NCBI GenBank assembly: GCA_947311765.1
Contig: CAMZLS010000011.1
Location: 1-64,000, forward strand
Length of the DNA: 64,000 bases
Direction of reading: 5' to 3'
Origin: an uncultured Helicobacteraceae bacterium
Lineage (GTDB): Bacteria; Campylobacterota; Campylobacteria; Campylobacterales; Sulfurimonadaceae
Position numbers and translations under genes: made by a program
In this document: positions 45,210 to 53,809 of the stretch, in pieces
How the letters are laid out: every line of letters starts with the position of its first letter
Position numbering within the stretch: the first letter of the stretch is position 1
Notes under the pieces: model-generated
What the model was told of the DNA's origin: nothing
The model's database searches: none
The model's input: the letters and a program-made list of their open reading frames with translations, nothing else

Positions 45210-46049
45210 ATGAACTTAGTTTTAAAATCTTTTGCAGCAGCTGCTGTTATCACATCTGTAGCTTTTGGCTCAACTATCGTTACTGTAAATGGTACAAATA
45301 TTGACTCAGAAGAGGTGAACCGTGTACTTATGGAAGGAACACAAGGTCGCTTCTCTACACTTCCTGCAGAACAACAAAAAGAGTTGCGTACTCGTATTAT
45401 TGATGGTATGGTCTCTCAAGAGTTGATTTATGCAGATGCTAAAAAAAGTGGCATTATGGATAGTCCAAAGTATAAAAAAGAGATGGCAATGATTATGTCT
45501 CGCGTTGAAAAGCAACTTGTTGGTAAGGTATGGCAAGAAGAGCAGTCAGCAAAAATCACTGTTACTGAAAAAGAGAAAAAAGATTATTATAAAAATAATA
45601 AAGCTGAATTTGTAGAGAAAGAGAAAGCACATGCGCGTCATATCTTGCTTAAAGATGAAGATAAAGCAAAAGCTATCATCGCACGTTTAAGCAATCTTAG
45701 TGGTGATAAACTCAAAGAGAAATTTATCGAAATTGCAAAAGCAGAATCAACAGGACCTAGCGCACCAAAGGGCGGTGATTTAGGATATTTCGCTCCTGGT
45801 CAGATGGTGCCTTCATTTAATGATGCAGTATTTAGTATGAAAAAAGGAACTATCACTAAAACACCAGTGAAGAGCCAATTTGGATACCATATCATCTATC
45901 TTGAAGATAAAAAAGCGGGTAAAACTTTGAGTTATGATGAGGTAGCAACTTTTCTTGATCAGCGTCTTAAGGCACAAAAATTTGAAACATATTTGAAAAA
46001 CAAGATGCAAGAGTTGAAAAAAACTGCAAAGATTAACTACGCTAAGTAA
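45210..46049 (+). CDS. Periplasmic peptidyl-prolyl isomerase, PpiC/SurA type (Peb4-like)
   Basis: The 279-residue protein has a signal peptide (KSFAAAAVITSVAFG), a helical chaperone domain (about 25-130) and a parvulin domain (about 135-235: KAHARHILLKDEDKA, GGDLGYFAPGQMVPSFNDAVFSM and GYHIIYLEDK), then a helical tail. It matches Campylobacter Peb4/Cbf2, a SurA-like outer-membrane protein chaperone. Its place between nth and fba supports this. Confidence 0.9.
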   Translation: MNLVLKSFAAAAVITSVAFGSTIVTVNGTNIDSEEVNRVLMEGTQGRFSTLPAEQQKELRTRIIDGMVSQELIYADAKKSGIMDSPKYKKEMAMIMSRVEKQLVGKVWQEEQSAKITVTEKEKKDYYKNNKAEFVEKEKAHARHILLKDEDKAKAIIARLSNLSGDKLKEKFIEIAKAESTGPSAPKGGDLGYFAPGQMVPSFNDAVFSMKKGTITKTPVKSQFGYHIIYLEDKKAGKTLSYDEVATFLDQRLKAQKFETYLKNKMQELKKTAKINYAK

Positions 46050-46053
46050 TATC

Positions 46054-46929
46054 TTGCTTCCTTCTTCTGTTACGAAACTCTCTTTTCGTGGCAGAGATTT
46101 TTATATCAAACGAGATGAGTTGCTTCATTATGAACTCAGTGGCAATAAATTTCGTAAACTCTATGCACTTATTCAGGCTCCCTCTTCGCAATACTCTAAA
46201 ATAATCTCTTATGGTGGCACGCAATCAAATGCAATGCTTGCTATCGCTTATCTAGCCAATATAAAAGGCTGGAAATTTGATTATTATTCAAAACCCATAG
46301 CCTTACATGTAAAGAATAATCCACAGGGCAATTATAAAAAAGCACTTGGCTTAGGGATGAATAGTATCGAAGTTGCTCATAATGAATTTGAAAAGATAGT
46401 TTCAGGACTTTTTTTACATGTAAACGCTCATGAAGTTTTAATTGCTCAAGGTGGTGCAGATAAGATAGCGCAAAAGGGTATTTCTGTTTTGGCAGATGAA
46501 ATTTGTCTCTGGCAAGAAGAAAAAAAGATTGAAAAATTACATATCATCACCCCCTCAGGAACAGGAACGACAGCCTATTATCTTGCAAAATGTATGCCTA
46601 CTTATAAGATTATAACGACTCCAGTTGTAGGAGAGAGCGAATACTTGCGCACAGAGATGAAAGCCTTAGGTGAGATTTCTGAAAACTTACATGTAATCAA
46701 TACAGAAAAAAAATATCGCTTCGCTAAACCTTATAAAGAGTATTATCAAATATATCAAGAACTTAAAGAGAGTGGTGTAGAATTTGACCTTCTTTATGCG
46801 CCAAAAATGTGGCTTGCATTTTTAGAAAATATCGAGCAGTTTGATGGAGATTTTCTTTATGTTCATAGCGGAGGTGTAAGTGGAAATGAGACGATGTTGC
46901 AACGCTATAAATTTAAAGGGATGAGATGA
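46054..46929 (+). CDS. PLP-dependent ACC deaminase / D-cysteine desulfhydrase family enzyme
   Basis: The 291-residue fold-type II PLP enzyme has its cofactor Lys in ELSGNKFRKL, followed by SYGGTQSNAM, ITPSGTGTTAYYL (phosphate loop) and a C-terminal HSGG. The substrate (ACC, D-cysteine or other) cannot be read from the sequence. It starts with TTG 4 bases after the Peb4-like gene stop and overlaps the next gene by ATGA. It is unusual in carrying three exact TTACATGTAA palindromes (46303, 46414, 46687), all encoding Leu-His-Val. Confidence 0.82.
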   Translation: MLPSSVTKLSFRGRDFYIKRDELLHYELSGNKFRKLYALIQAPSSQYSKIISYGGTQSNAMLAIAYLANIKGWKFDYYSKPIALHVKNNPQGNYKKALGLGMNSIEVAHNEFEKIVSGLFLHVNAHEVLIAQGGADKIAQKGISVLADEICLWQEEKKIEKLHIITPSGTGTTAYYLAKCMPTYKIITTPVVGESEYLRTEMKALGEISENLHVINTEKKYRFAKPYKEYYQIYQELKESGVEFDLLYAPKMWLAFLENIEQFDGDFLYVHSGGVSGNETMLQRYKFKGMR

Positions 46930-47126
46930 ATACAAAACAAGAAAAAAAGATAAAAAGAGTTCTTTTTCTCTTGGCAACCGCGCCTTTTGTATCGGGATTT
47001 ATTACTGCGATGATAGTATTTACAGATCCTAGTTTTATGATGATGATAGGTTTGTCTGGAATGTTGGGTTTGTGGATGATCGCTACTGTGGCTTCATATA
47101 AGGCGATTAAAGGTTTGCTTTTTTGA
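46926..47126 (+). CDS. Small two-helix membrane protein
   Basis: The 66-residue protein has two membrane helices (about 12-31 and 37-57) and a basic N-terminus. It overlaps the PLP enzyme gene by ATGA. I know no family for it. Confidence 0.6.
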   Translation: MNTKQEKKIKRVLFLLATAPFVSGFITAMIVFTDPSFMMMIGLSGMLGLWMIATVASYKAIKGLLF

Positions 47127-47152
47127 TTGCTTCACATTCGTTCTCGATGACA
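47124..47152 (-). repeat. Dispersed intergenic repeat, partial copy
   Basis: The stretch GATTGCTTCACATTCGTTCT...GATGACA belongs to the family described at 13283-13351. It starts at the stop codon of the small membrane protein. Confidence 0.65.
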
Positions 47153-47185
47153 GTTGTAGCAAATCCTATTCGCTTGCAATCTTTG

Positions 47186-48004
47186 TCAATTGCTTTCAAG
47201 CCATTTTTTTGCTTCATTCCAGCTTTCATTGTAATCACTGCGCGAAAGATTGTAGCTTTGTAAAAGCAGGTCTTGAAAAGAGTCATTATTTATCATTTCA
47301 CCTTGCAGTGAGATACTGCTTTTGACTGATTGCATCATCGTTGCCTCTTTTCGTAAACTTTCATCTATTAATATCGGTTCATCACTAAACTCTATAAGAT
47401 CAGTTAATTGAGAGTCAAATTTCCAATGGCGTAGCATTGAAGCACTTATGAAAGATGATGTATATCCAGAACACTCTTTTTCTGCGATATCAAGTGATAT
47501 TCCTATCTCTATCTTCTCTTGCATAAGCTGAGTATTATTTTTTTTAATAATTATCTGACTGAGGATAAGCTTTCCAAAATCTGATAGAAAAATGGCAGAG
47601 GGAAGGAGCTTTTTATGACGGTATTGAACTTTTTTACTCCAATGTGACATCATAACAAGCTGTGCATTTGCACGATGATAGAAGTCTGTTTCATTCATTG
47701 TATAGGGAGATAAGTCAAATGTAAAAAGTGTTTTTGTAGCTTCAATAAAAGCAAGGGCTACAACAATCTCTTCACCCAATAACATAATAGCTTGGTGTAT
47801 ATCAGAGACATGATTTTTTAGTGGAAATGCTGATGAGTTAAGATATTTTAAAACTTTTACACTTAAGTTTGGGTCAGTTTTGATAACATCAACGACTTCA
47901 GATGTCTTGTACTCGTTTTGAGCACGAACAGCATTCAGCTTAATGATACTATCAGGCAGAGGAGGTAGAGATTCAATAAAATTCAATATCTCTTGATTCA
48001 TCAC
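47186..48004 (-). CDS. HDOD-domain signalling protein
   Basis: The 272-residue protein has an HDOD domain (about 10-205): LPPLPDSIIKL, IKTDPNLSVKVLKYLNSSAF, IHQAIMLLGEEIVVALAF. HDOD proteins lack the catalytic HD of phosphodiesterases and act in signalling. The start is ATGATG at 48004/48001; a minus-strand TATAAT-type box (48032-48037) is upstream. It is divergent from an EAL protein gene, which suggests a shared signalling role. Confidence 0.85.
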   Translation of the reverse strand: MMNQEILNFIESLPPLPDSIIKLNAVRAQNEYKTSEVVDVIKTDPNLSVKVLKYLNSSAFPLKNHVSDIHQAIMLLGEEIVVALAFIEATKTLFTFDLSPYTMNETDFYHRANAQLVMMSHWSKKVQYRHKKLLPSAIFLSDFGKLILSQIIIKKNNTQLMQEKIEIGISLDIAEKECSGYTSSFISASMLRHWKFDSQLTDLIEFSDEPILIDESLRKEATMMQSVKSSISLQGEMINNDSFQDLLLQSYNLSRSDYNESWNEAKKWLESN

Positions 48005-48051
48005 AAAAAACCTTTATAAAAAATTTAAACAATTATATCTAAATCGACATA

Positions 48052-48080
48052 AGGAATTGAATTGTTTAAATCAAATTCCT
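48052..48080. repeat. Palindromic element related to 18450-18519
   Basis: It begins AGGAATTGAATT and ends TTTAAATCAAATTCCT, matching the outer parts of the 22-bp inverted repeat at 18450-18519 with the centre removed. As there, one end directly abuts a Shine-Dalgarno site (AAGGAG 48081-48086). Confidence 0.6.
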
Positions 48081-48091
48081 AAGGAGTCATT

Positions 48092-48154
48092 ATGAAACAC
48101 ATAAGTAAAACAGATGCTTCTCAAAGCTATCTTGCACTTTACAACTATCTTTGA
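48092..48154 (+). CDS. 20-residue leader peptide or gene remnant
   Basis: A perfect AAGGAG lies 5 bases before an ATG that opens 20 codons (beginning MKHISKTDAS, ending in a Tyr/Leu-rich stretch) and a TGA, 18 bases before the EAL gene start. It could be a translated leader or the remnant of a mobile-element gene. Confidence 0.35.
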   Translation: MKHISKTDASQSYLALYNYL

Positions 48155-48172
48155 TATAGGTATACTATCACT

Positions 48173-49984
48173 ATGAATAGATATTCAATAATCAAGAAAA
48201 TTAGACGTTCACTAGCAAATAAGATTATCTTTATTGCTGTTTTGAATACCATTGTTTTGATGTGTGTTGTTGTTTATGCATATCTAAAAGTTGTCGAAAC
48301 TACAAAAATTTCACATGTAATGGCTATAAGTGAAATTACATCTATTCAGTCACAAAATCCAAGAAAGTTAAATAACTCACAAGAATTTAAAAATCTCCAT
48401 AAAAAATATGAAAACAATCTTAATAAATATTATCAATTCAGTCTCTATATTGTTGTACTATCTGTTCTTGCTTTAATAATTTTTATATTTTATGTAAAAC
48501 ACCTCTTGTATCCACTTAAGATTCTACGCAAATCATTTTTAAACAACTCGTTAGTGAAAAAAAAGCACCTTTGTTATAATACTAGATTGGATGAAATTGG
48601 TCTCATATTTTCTGCTTTTAGTGCCATGCAGATACGCACCTTAAAGTATTCACAAGAGCAAGAAAATATACATGAAAATTTGGCTAGAAAAGTGGATGAG
48701 AAGACAGAAGAGCTTCGCCACCAACTCTATTTTGATAGACTTACTAATCTTCCTAATCGTGAAGCACTTATACAATCTATCAATAAAATACAAAAGGGTG
48801 TCTTACTGATTATAAATATTGATGATTTTAAAGAGATTAATGATTTTTTTGGTCACCGAGCAGGGGATAGACTCTTGATTAAATTTTCTAATAGACTTAA
48901 AACTTACCTTGATAAGTATTCAAATTTGAGATTGTACCGATTAAATAGTGATGAGTTTTCTATACTTTTAGATATTGATATTCCTCTTAAAGAGCTAGAA
49001 ATACACGCAATAAAACTTATAAAAAATATCGAAAAAATGCATTTTCTTTTAGAAGAGCAAGAGGTACGAATACGCGTGAGCATAGGAGCAACACTCCAGA
49101 TGGATAGTGCTTTTGAAAAAGCAAATATGGCACTTAAAAAAGCGAGACAAAAAAAGAAATCTTATCTTTTATATGATGAAAAGTACTCCATCAGACAAGA
49201 GTATAAAGAAAATCTTGATTGGGCAACAAAAATTAAAAATGCAATAACATATAAGAGTATTATTCCTTTTTATCAGCCTATTTTTGATAATAATTCAGGA
49301 AAAATTGTTAGTTATGAATGCCTAATGCGTCTAAAAGAGAGAGACGGTACAATAATAAAACCTGTGAAATTTTTAGAAATTGCTAAAAAAACACGACTTT
49401 ATCCTGAGCTTACAAAAATAATGATTCAAAAAAGTTGTCAGCATTTTTCCACACTTTCAACATCATTTTCTATTAACCTCTCATTTAAAGATATGACAAA
49501 TTTAGAAATCACTACATATATACAAGAACAGATAAGACACTACAAGGTAGAAGATAGAATAATCTTTGAAATATTAGAGTCTGAAGGTATAGAAAATTAT
49601 GAAGAAATTGCTAGCTTTATTCATAAGATGCATGGCATGGGATGTAAAATAGCTATTGATGATTTTGGATCAGGTTACTCTAACTACGAGCATCTACTTA
49701 AACTTCATGTTGATTTTATCAAGATTGACGGTTCTTTGATTAAAAATATAGATAGTGATGCCAATGCAAGAATTATTGTGCAGACAATCTTGGACTTTGC
49801 AAGAAAGCTCCAGATTAAAACGGTGGCAGAATTTGTTCATAACCAAGCTATCTTAAATCATATAAAAGAGCTTGAAATCGATCGCTCTCAAGGATTTTTT
49901 CTTGGAGAACCGAAAGAAGATACTCTTGAATTAAGTACCCCTAATGATAGTCACTGCGAGGAACGCAGTGACATGGCAATTTAA
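48173..49984 (+). CDS. Membrane GGDEF-EAL protein, likely c-di-GMP phosphodiesterase
   Basis: The 603-residue protein has two membrane helices (about 17-40 and 84-106) around a short periplasmic part. A GGDEF-type domain (about 180-335) follows whose signature is degenerate (RLNSDEFS in place of GGDEF). An EAL domain (about 355-585) keeps the key residues: YECLMR, SINLSF, FEILESE, IDDFGSGYSN, FIKIDGS, TVAEFV, QGFFLGEP. It should degrade c-di-GMP and not make it. The last 13 residues (591-603) are encoded by a dispersed repeat. It is divergent from the HDOD gene. Confidence 0.87.
   Translation: MNRYSIIKKIRRSLANKIIFIAVLNTIVLMCVVVYAYLKVVETTKISHVMAISEITSIQSQNPRKLNNSQEFKNLHKKYENNLNKYYQFSLYIVVLSVLALIIFIFYVKHLLYPLKILRKSFLNNSLVKKKHLCYNTRLDEIGLIFSAFSAMQIRTLKYSQEQENIHENLARKVDEKTEELRHQLYFDRLTNLPNREALIQSINKIQKGVLLIINIDDFKEINDFFGHRAGDRLLIKFSNRLKTYLDKYSNLRLYRLNSDEFSILLDIDIPLKELEIHAIKLIKNIEKMHFLLEEQEVRIRVSIGATLQMDSAFEKANMALKKARQKKKSYLLYDEKYSIRQEYKENLDWATKIKNAITYKSIIPFYQPIFDNNSGKIVSYECLMRLKERDGTIIKPVKFLEIAKKTRLYPELTKIMIQKSCQHFSTLSTSFSINLSFKDMTNLEITTYIQEQIRHYKVEDRIIFEILESEGIENYEEIASFIHKMHGMGCKIAIDDFGSGYSNYEHLLKLHVDFIKIDGSLIKNIDSDANARIIVQTILDFARKLQIKTVAEFVHNQAILNHIKELEIDRSQGFFLGEPKEDTLELSTPNDSHCEERSDMAI
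49947..49983 (+). repeat. Dispersed repeat running into the EAL gene end
   Basis: A full copy (AGTCACTGCGAGGAACGCAG...GGCAAT) provides the last codons, read as SHCEERSDMAI, and the stop region of the EAL gene. Confidence 0.8.
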
Positions 49985-49991
49985 TTTTTAT

Positions 49992-51074
49992 TTAGTTTCT
50001 ATCAAGCGCATTCAGATCTGTAAATGCTTCGCTAACACGCTTTACAAGACCTTCTTGTCCAGCGCGTAGCCATTTTCGTGGATCATAGTACTTTTTATTT
50101 GGTTTATCATCGCCCTCGGGGTTTCCGATTTGAGCTTGAAGATAATCTAAATACTCCTCTACAAAACCTTTGACACCATTCCAAGTAGCCCACTGCGTAT
50201 CAGTATCGATATTCATCTTGATAACACCATAGCTAATACCCTCACGAATCTCTTCAAGAGTTGAACCAGACCCACCATGGAAAACAAAGTTTACAGGTTT
50301 GTCACTTTCAGTAGAGAAATTTTTTGCTATAAATTTTTGAGAATTATCTAAAATACTTGGTGTTAAGACAACATTTCCAGGCTTATAGACACCATGAACA
50401 TTTCCAAATGAAGCGGCTATTGTGAAATGAGGACTGATTTTTGAAAGTTCTTCATACGCATACGAAACTTCTTCAGGTTGTGTATAGAGTAGGGCGTTAT
50501 CGACATTTGTATTATCAACACCGTCTTCTTCTCCGCCTGTAACACCAAGTTCGATTTCGATACTCATATCAATCTTAGCCATACGCTCTAAATAATTTTT
50601 ACATGTACCGACATTTTCTTCCATAGGCTCTTCTGAGAGGTCAAGCATATGAGAGCTAAAAAGTGGTTTTCCATAGGCTTCATAAAACTCTTCTCCAGCA
50701 TCAAGAAGAGCATCAATCCAAGGTAAAAGCTTGCGTGCAGCGTGGTCTGTGTGTAAGATAACAGGGATTCCATAAAGCTCTGCCATCTGATGCACATGCA
50801 TCGCTCCAGCAATTGCACCAGCGATAGCAGCTTGTTTGTCTTCATTGCTCAAGCCTTTGCCTGCATAAAAAGATGCGCCTCCATTTGAAAATTGGATAAT
50901 GACAGGAGAATTAACATTCTTGGCCGCTTCTAGTACACCATTAATGGAGTCGGTATTGACAACATTGACAGCAGGTAGTGCAAATCCAGCCTCTTTAGCT
51001 GCTGTATATACTTTAAAAACATCTTCACCTGATAAAACACCTGGGTTTACTAAATCTAAAATTTTCTGTGACAT
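49992..51074 (-). CDS. fba: Fructose-bisphosphate aldolase, class II
   Basis: The 360-residue zinc-dependent aldolase of glycolysis/gluconeogenesis has zinc ligands in ILHTDHAARK and later HG blocks. SSHMLDLSEEPMEENV, VFHGGSGSTLEEI and the C-terminal YDPRKWLRAGQEG are typical of the class IIa form. It is cytoplasmic. It is divergent from the M23 peptidase. In Campylobacter it follows peb4 directly; here seven open frames separate them. A one-mismatch palindrome is at 50599. Confidence 0.96.
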   Translation of the reverse strand: MSQKILDLVNPGVLSGEDVFKVYTAAKEAGFALPAVNVVNTDSINGVLEAAKNVNSPVIIQFSNGGASFYAGKGLSNEDKQAAIAGAIAGAMHVHQMAELYGIPVILHTDHAARKLLPWIDALLDAGEEFYEAYGKPLFSSHMLDLSEEPMEENVGTCKNYLERMAKIDMSIEIELGVTGGEEDGVDNTNVDNALLYTQPEEVSYAYEELSKISPHFTIAASFGNVHGVYKPGNVVLTPSILDNSQKFIAKNFSTESDKPVNFVFHGGSGSTLEEIREGISYGVIKMNIDTDTQWATWNGVKGFVEEYLDYLQAQIGNPEGDDKPNKKYYDPRKWLRAGQEGLVKRVSEAFTDLNALDRN

Positions 51075-51150
51075 GGCTCATCCCCTTGATTATAATAATG
51101 TCATTATAAGATTTTTGCTATTATGTTTTGTTGAACTCAAGGGAGCTTGC

Positions 51151-52476
51151 ATTAAACTTTTTATTCTATTTTTTTTCTTACATGTAACACTTTTTGCAAA
51201 CCCATTTGCTACGGTTTATGCTGAATTAGCCAAAGAGCTTGCGCAAAAGCAAAAAGATAGCGAAATTTTAGAGACTATTGATGATTTTGAGCATAAAGAT
51301 GAGCTGCAAAATTTCAAAATTTGTGTTGATGATGCCTTTAAAATAGGCTTTAATCTTGAAAAAAAGAGAGAATATCTCCAATCTTTGCGCCATTGTGAGG
51401 CTCTATATGAAAAAATCCACTATTGCCACTCTAAAGCAATTCGTAAAAGTATAGCTAGAGATGATTATGAAAAATTTACACAACTTTTAAGTGTGGGTTT
51501 AGCAAAAAACAGTTCACTTGAAAAAGAAGTTTTAGCCTATTATCAAAAAAATCGTAAGCGAAAAAAAGTCGCCTATGGTGAAAATATGATAGAAGACGCT
51601 TCTATGGAGAAAGAGAGTCGTCGTATATATGTGCAGGAGTACTCAAAGTATGAAGAGTATATCGCGGTTTTAGCCAAAAAAGAAGCTGATAAAATTCGCA
51701 AGATGACAGCACCATCAAAGCGCAGAAATGTTCTTGTCAGTACACAAAAAACTTCTAATGGCTATGACTTTATAGCTGAAAATTTTAATGCCTTTAGAGT
51801 TACAGTGACGCTAAATCTTACAAATATGCACAATATCATAGTAGATAAAAAACTTCCTTACTCTTTTGAGCTCCCAGCTAAAAGTCTTCAAAAAGTCTTA
51901 CATGTAAGCATAAGAGACTCTCGTAAAAGTATGAAATTTAAGTCACATTTTTCTTGGATTATGGGTTCTGCTTGGGCAAAACATAGTGATGTGCTCTATC
52001 GTTTTCCTTTTGCAAAAGGTGCTAAAATCTATGTTTCTCAAGGTTTTAATGGAAAGACTTCACATCGTGGAAAAAATGCCATAGATTTTGCGGTCAAGAT
52101 AGGTACACCAATTTATGCATCGCGTGGAGGAGAGGTAGTCTCACTTCAAGAGTCTAATAGTCGTGGAAAATTTGATAAAAGTTATAGTAAGTATGCAAAC
52201 TATCTTATCATTGAGCACGCTGATAAAACACTAGCAAAATATTATCATCTTAAAAAAGATGGAGTTGTGCCTCTTGTAGGGCAAACAGTGAGAGCAGGGG
52301 AATTGATAGCATATTCTGGAAATACTGGCTATACAAGTGGAGCTCATCTGCATTTTAGTGTCTCAATGGTGAACCCATATAATATGAGACGCTCCAAAAC
52401 TATTGCTATACATTTTGTAAATGGAGGAAAAATGACATCTGCACCTAAAAAAGGAGATATAATTACGGTAAAATAA
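51151..52476 (+). CDS. M23-family metallopeptidase, probable ATT start
   Basis: The 441-residue protein has a signal peptide (KLFILFFFLHVTLFA), a helical region (about 20-180), a beta domain and a C-terminal LytM domain. Zinc motifs are HRGKNAID and AHLHFSV, with YANYLIIEH between. It cleaves peptidoglycan cross-links in the periplasm, or regulates such enzymes. No ATG/GTG/TTG stands at the signal peptide, but an ATT at 51151 has AAGGGAG 5 bases upstream. In-frame alternatives are TTG 51115 and ATG 51073, which would add hydrophobic or fba-overlapping residues. The palindrome at 51178 codes Leu-His-Val within the signal peptide. Confidence 0.8.
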   Translation: MKLFILFFFLHVTLFANPFATVYAELAKELAQKQKDSEILETIDDFEHKDELQNFKICVDDAFKIGFNLEKKREYLQSLRHCEALYEKIHYCHSKAIRKSIARDDYEKFTQLLSVGLAKNSSLEKEVLAYYQKNRKRKKVAYGENMIEDASMEKESRRIYVQEYSKYEEYIAVLAKKEADKIRKMTAPSKRRNVLVSTQKTSNGYDFIAENFNAFRVTVTLNLTNMHNIIVDKKLPYSFELPAKSLQKVLHVSIRDSRKSMKFKSHFSWIMGSAWAKHSDVLYRFPFAKGAKIYVSQGFNGKTSHRGKNAIDFAVKIGTPIYASRGGEVVSLQESNSRGKFDKSYSKYANYLIIEHADKTLAKYYHLKKDGVVPLVGQTVRAGELIAYSGNTGYTSGAHLHFSVSMVNPYNMRRSKTIAIHFVNGGKMTSAPKKGDIITVK

Positions 52477-52496
52477 TTAAGGGCATCTTTAGAAAT

Positions 52497-52799
52497 CTAA
52501 CTCTTTACATGTAAAGCAATCCAGTGTGCATCAGTAGAAGTTGAGAGAACTCGATGACGTTGATGAGCTTTTATAAGAAGATAGTCCCCAGTAGTAAGCG
52601 TTTTTATATGAGTTTCAAATTCAATTTGAGCCTCACCTTTTGCTAAAAATACCCACTCGATTTCTGCTTGCTCGTACCATTGCCCATTATGAAAAGTATT
52701 TGATTGTATATGTTCGATTTTGAGATTTTTACTTTCAAAAAGAGTACTAAATGTTTCGTTTCCTATGCTTGGAGTGTCTTTGCTATTAAAAATATTCAT
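52497..52799 (-). CDS. Small cupin-domain protein
   Basis: The 100-residue single-domain beta-barrel has the pattern WYEQAEIEWVFLAKGEAQIEFE...LTTGDYLLIKAHQRHRV, a cupin motif pair with only some of the metal His. There is no signal peptide. The ATG at 52799 is preferred over an in-frame ATG at 52811. The palindrome at 52505 codes the C-terminal LHV. The substrate is unknown. Confidence 0.75.
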   Translation of the reverse strand: MNIFNSKDTPSIGNETFSTLFESKNLKIEHIQSNTFHNGQWYEQAEIEWVFLAKGEAQIEFETHIKTLTTGDYLLIKAHQRHRVLSTSTDAHWIALHVKS

Positions 52800-52840
52800 T
52801 ATTTGCCTCAATTATTATTTTATAAATGCTATGATAGCGC

Positions 52841-53350
52841 ATGAAAAATATTATACTAATTGGTTTTATGGGTGTAGGTAAAGGCAGTACCGCTAGAGAG
52901 ATTGTAAAGCAGTCTGAAATAGTTGCTATTGATACGGATGATATCATTGAAAGCATGGAAAATCGTCGTATTAAAAAGATTTTTGAGTATGAAGGTGAAG
53001 AGTATTTTCGTGATCTTGAAAAACAGGTTTCAATTTGGTTGGAAAAAAATGTAAGCAATACGCTTATCTCAACAGGCGGAGGATTCTACAAGGTTTCTAA
53101 TTTAAATAAAATAGGAAAAGTTGTCTTGCTTCACTCCTCTTTTGATGGTATTTATAAGCGTATTGTAAATCATCCTCAAGCAGAAAAAAAGTTGAGAAAA
53201 CGTCCCTTATTTCAAGAGATAAATAAGGCAAAAGAACTTTATAAGCTTCGGCTTCCAGAGTATAAAAAAGTCGCAGATATAATTATTGATGTAGAAAATA
53301 AAAGTGTTGAGAAAGTAGCTGCAGAAATTTTAAAAAAGGTAAAAAAATGA
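52841..53350 (+). CDS. aroK: Shikimate kinase
   Basis: The 169-residue P-loop kinase phosphorylates shikimate in aromatic amino acid synthesis. Visible are the P-loop GFMGVGKGS (GKG instead of the usual GKS), DTDDIIE, FRDLE and the STGGGF shikimate-binding loop, then the RPLF lid. It overlaps the thioredoxin-like gene by ATGA and is divergent from the cupin gene. It is cytoplasmic. Confidence 0.92.
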   Translation: MKNIILIGFMGVGKGSTAREIVKQSEIVAIDTDDIIESMENRRIKKIFEYEGEEYFRDLEKQVSIWLEKNVSNTLISTGGGFYKVSNLNKIGKVVLLHSSFDGIYKRIVNHPQAEKKLRKRPLFQEINKAKELYKLRLPEYKKVADIIIDVENKSVEKVAAEILKKVKK

Positions 53351-53766
53351 TAAAAAAATTCTTTCTTAGTTTAATGTTTTTAAGTGTAGTTGCATCAGCT
53401 TCTTCTGTTCAATGGGAAAAAGATTTAGAGAGTGCAATTGCAAAAGCTAAAAAATTACACAAACCAGTTATGCTTGTTGTTAATAGAGATGGATGTGGTT
53501 GGTGCGAGCGTTTTCGTGCAGGAACACTTAGTGATCCCGAGGTGGTAAAAAAATTAAATAATGATTTTGTCAGTTTTGAAGGGTACACAAACCGTGGTAG
53601 CATTCCAGAAGAACTCTTTACAGACGGAACCCCAGGAACATGGTTTTTAAAAGAGGGTGAACCAATGTATCAGCCGATGTTGGGTGCACAGCCAGTTCCA
53701 TATTTTCTTGAAGCGCTTGATATTATCGTAGATGAGTTTCAAGAAAATAATCAAACTAAAAAGTAA
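53347..53766 (+). CDS. Periplasmic thioredoxin-like protein
   Basis: The 139-residue protein has a signal peptide (KFFLSLMFLSVVASASS) and a thioredoxin fold with active site CGWC (NRDGCGWCERF), then GTPGTWFL with the cis-Pro region. It is probably a disulfide reductant in the periplasm, of the DUF255/SoxW-like kind. It overlaps aroK by 4 bases. Partner proteins are not evident. Confidence 0.85.
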   Translation: MIKKFFLSLMFLSVVASASSVQWEKDLESAIAKAKKLHKPVMLVVNRDGCGWCERFRAGTLSDPEVVKKLNNDFVSFEGYTNRGSIPEELFTDGTPGTWFLKEGEPMYQPMLGAQPVPYFLEALDIIVDEFQENNQTKK

Positions 53767-53809
53767 TTGACTATAATTGCACTAATATTACATGTAAGGA
53801 TTTAGACGC

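Noticed and set aside
50899-51072. Upstream extension of the M23 peptidase frame
   Set aside because: It lies fully inside fba on the other strand and would bury the signal peptide.
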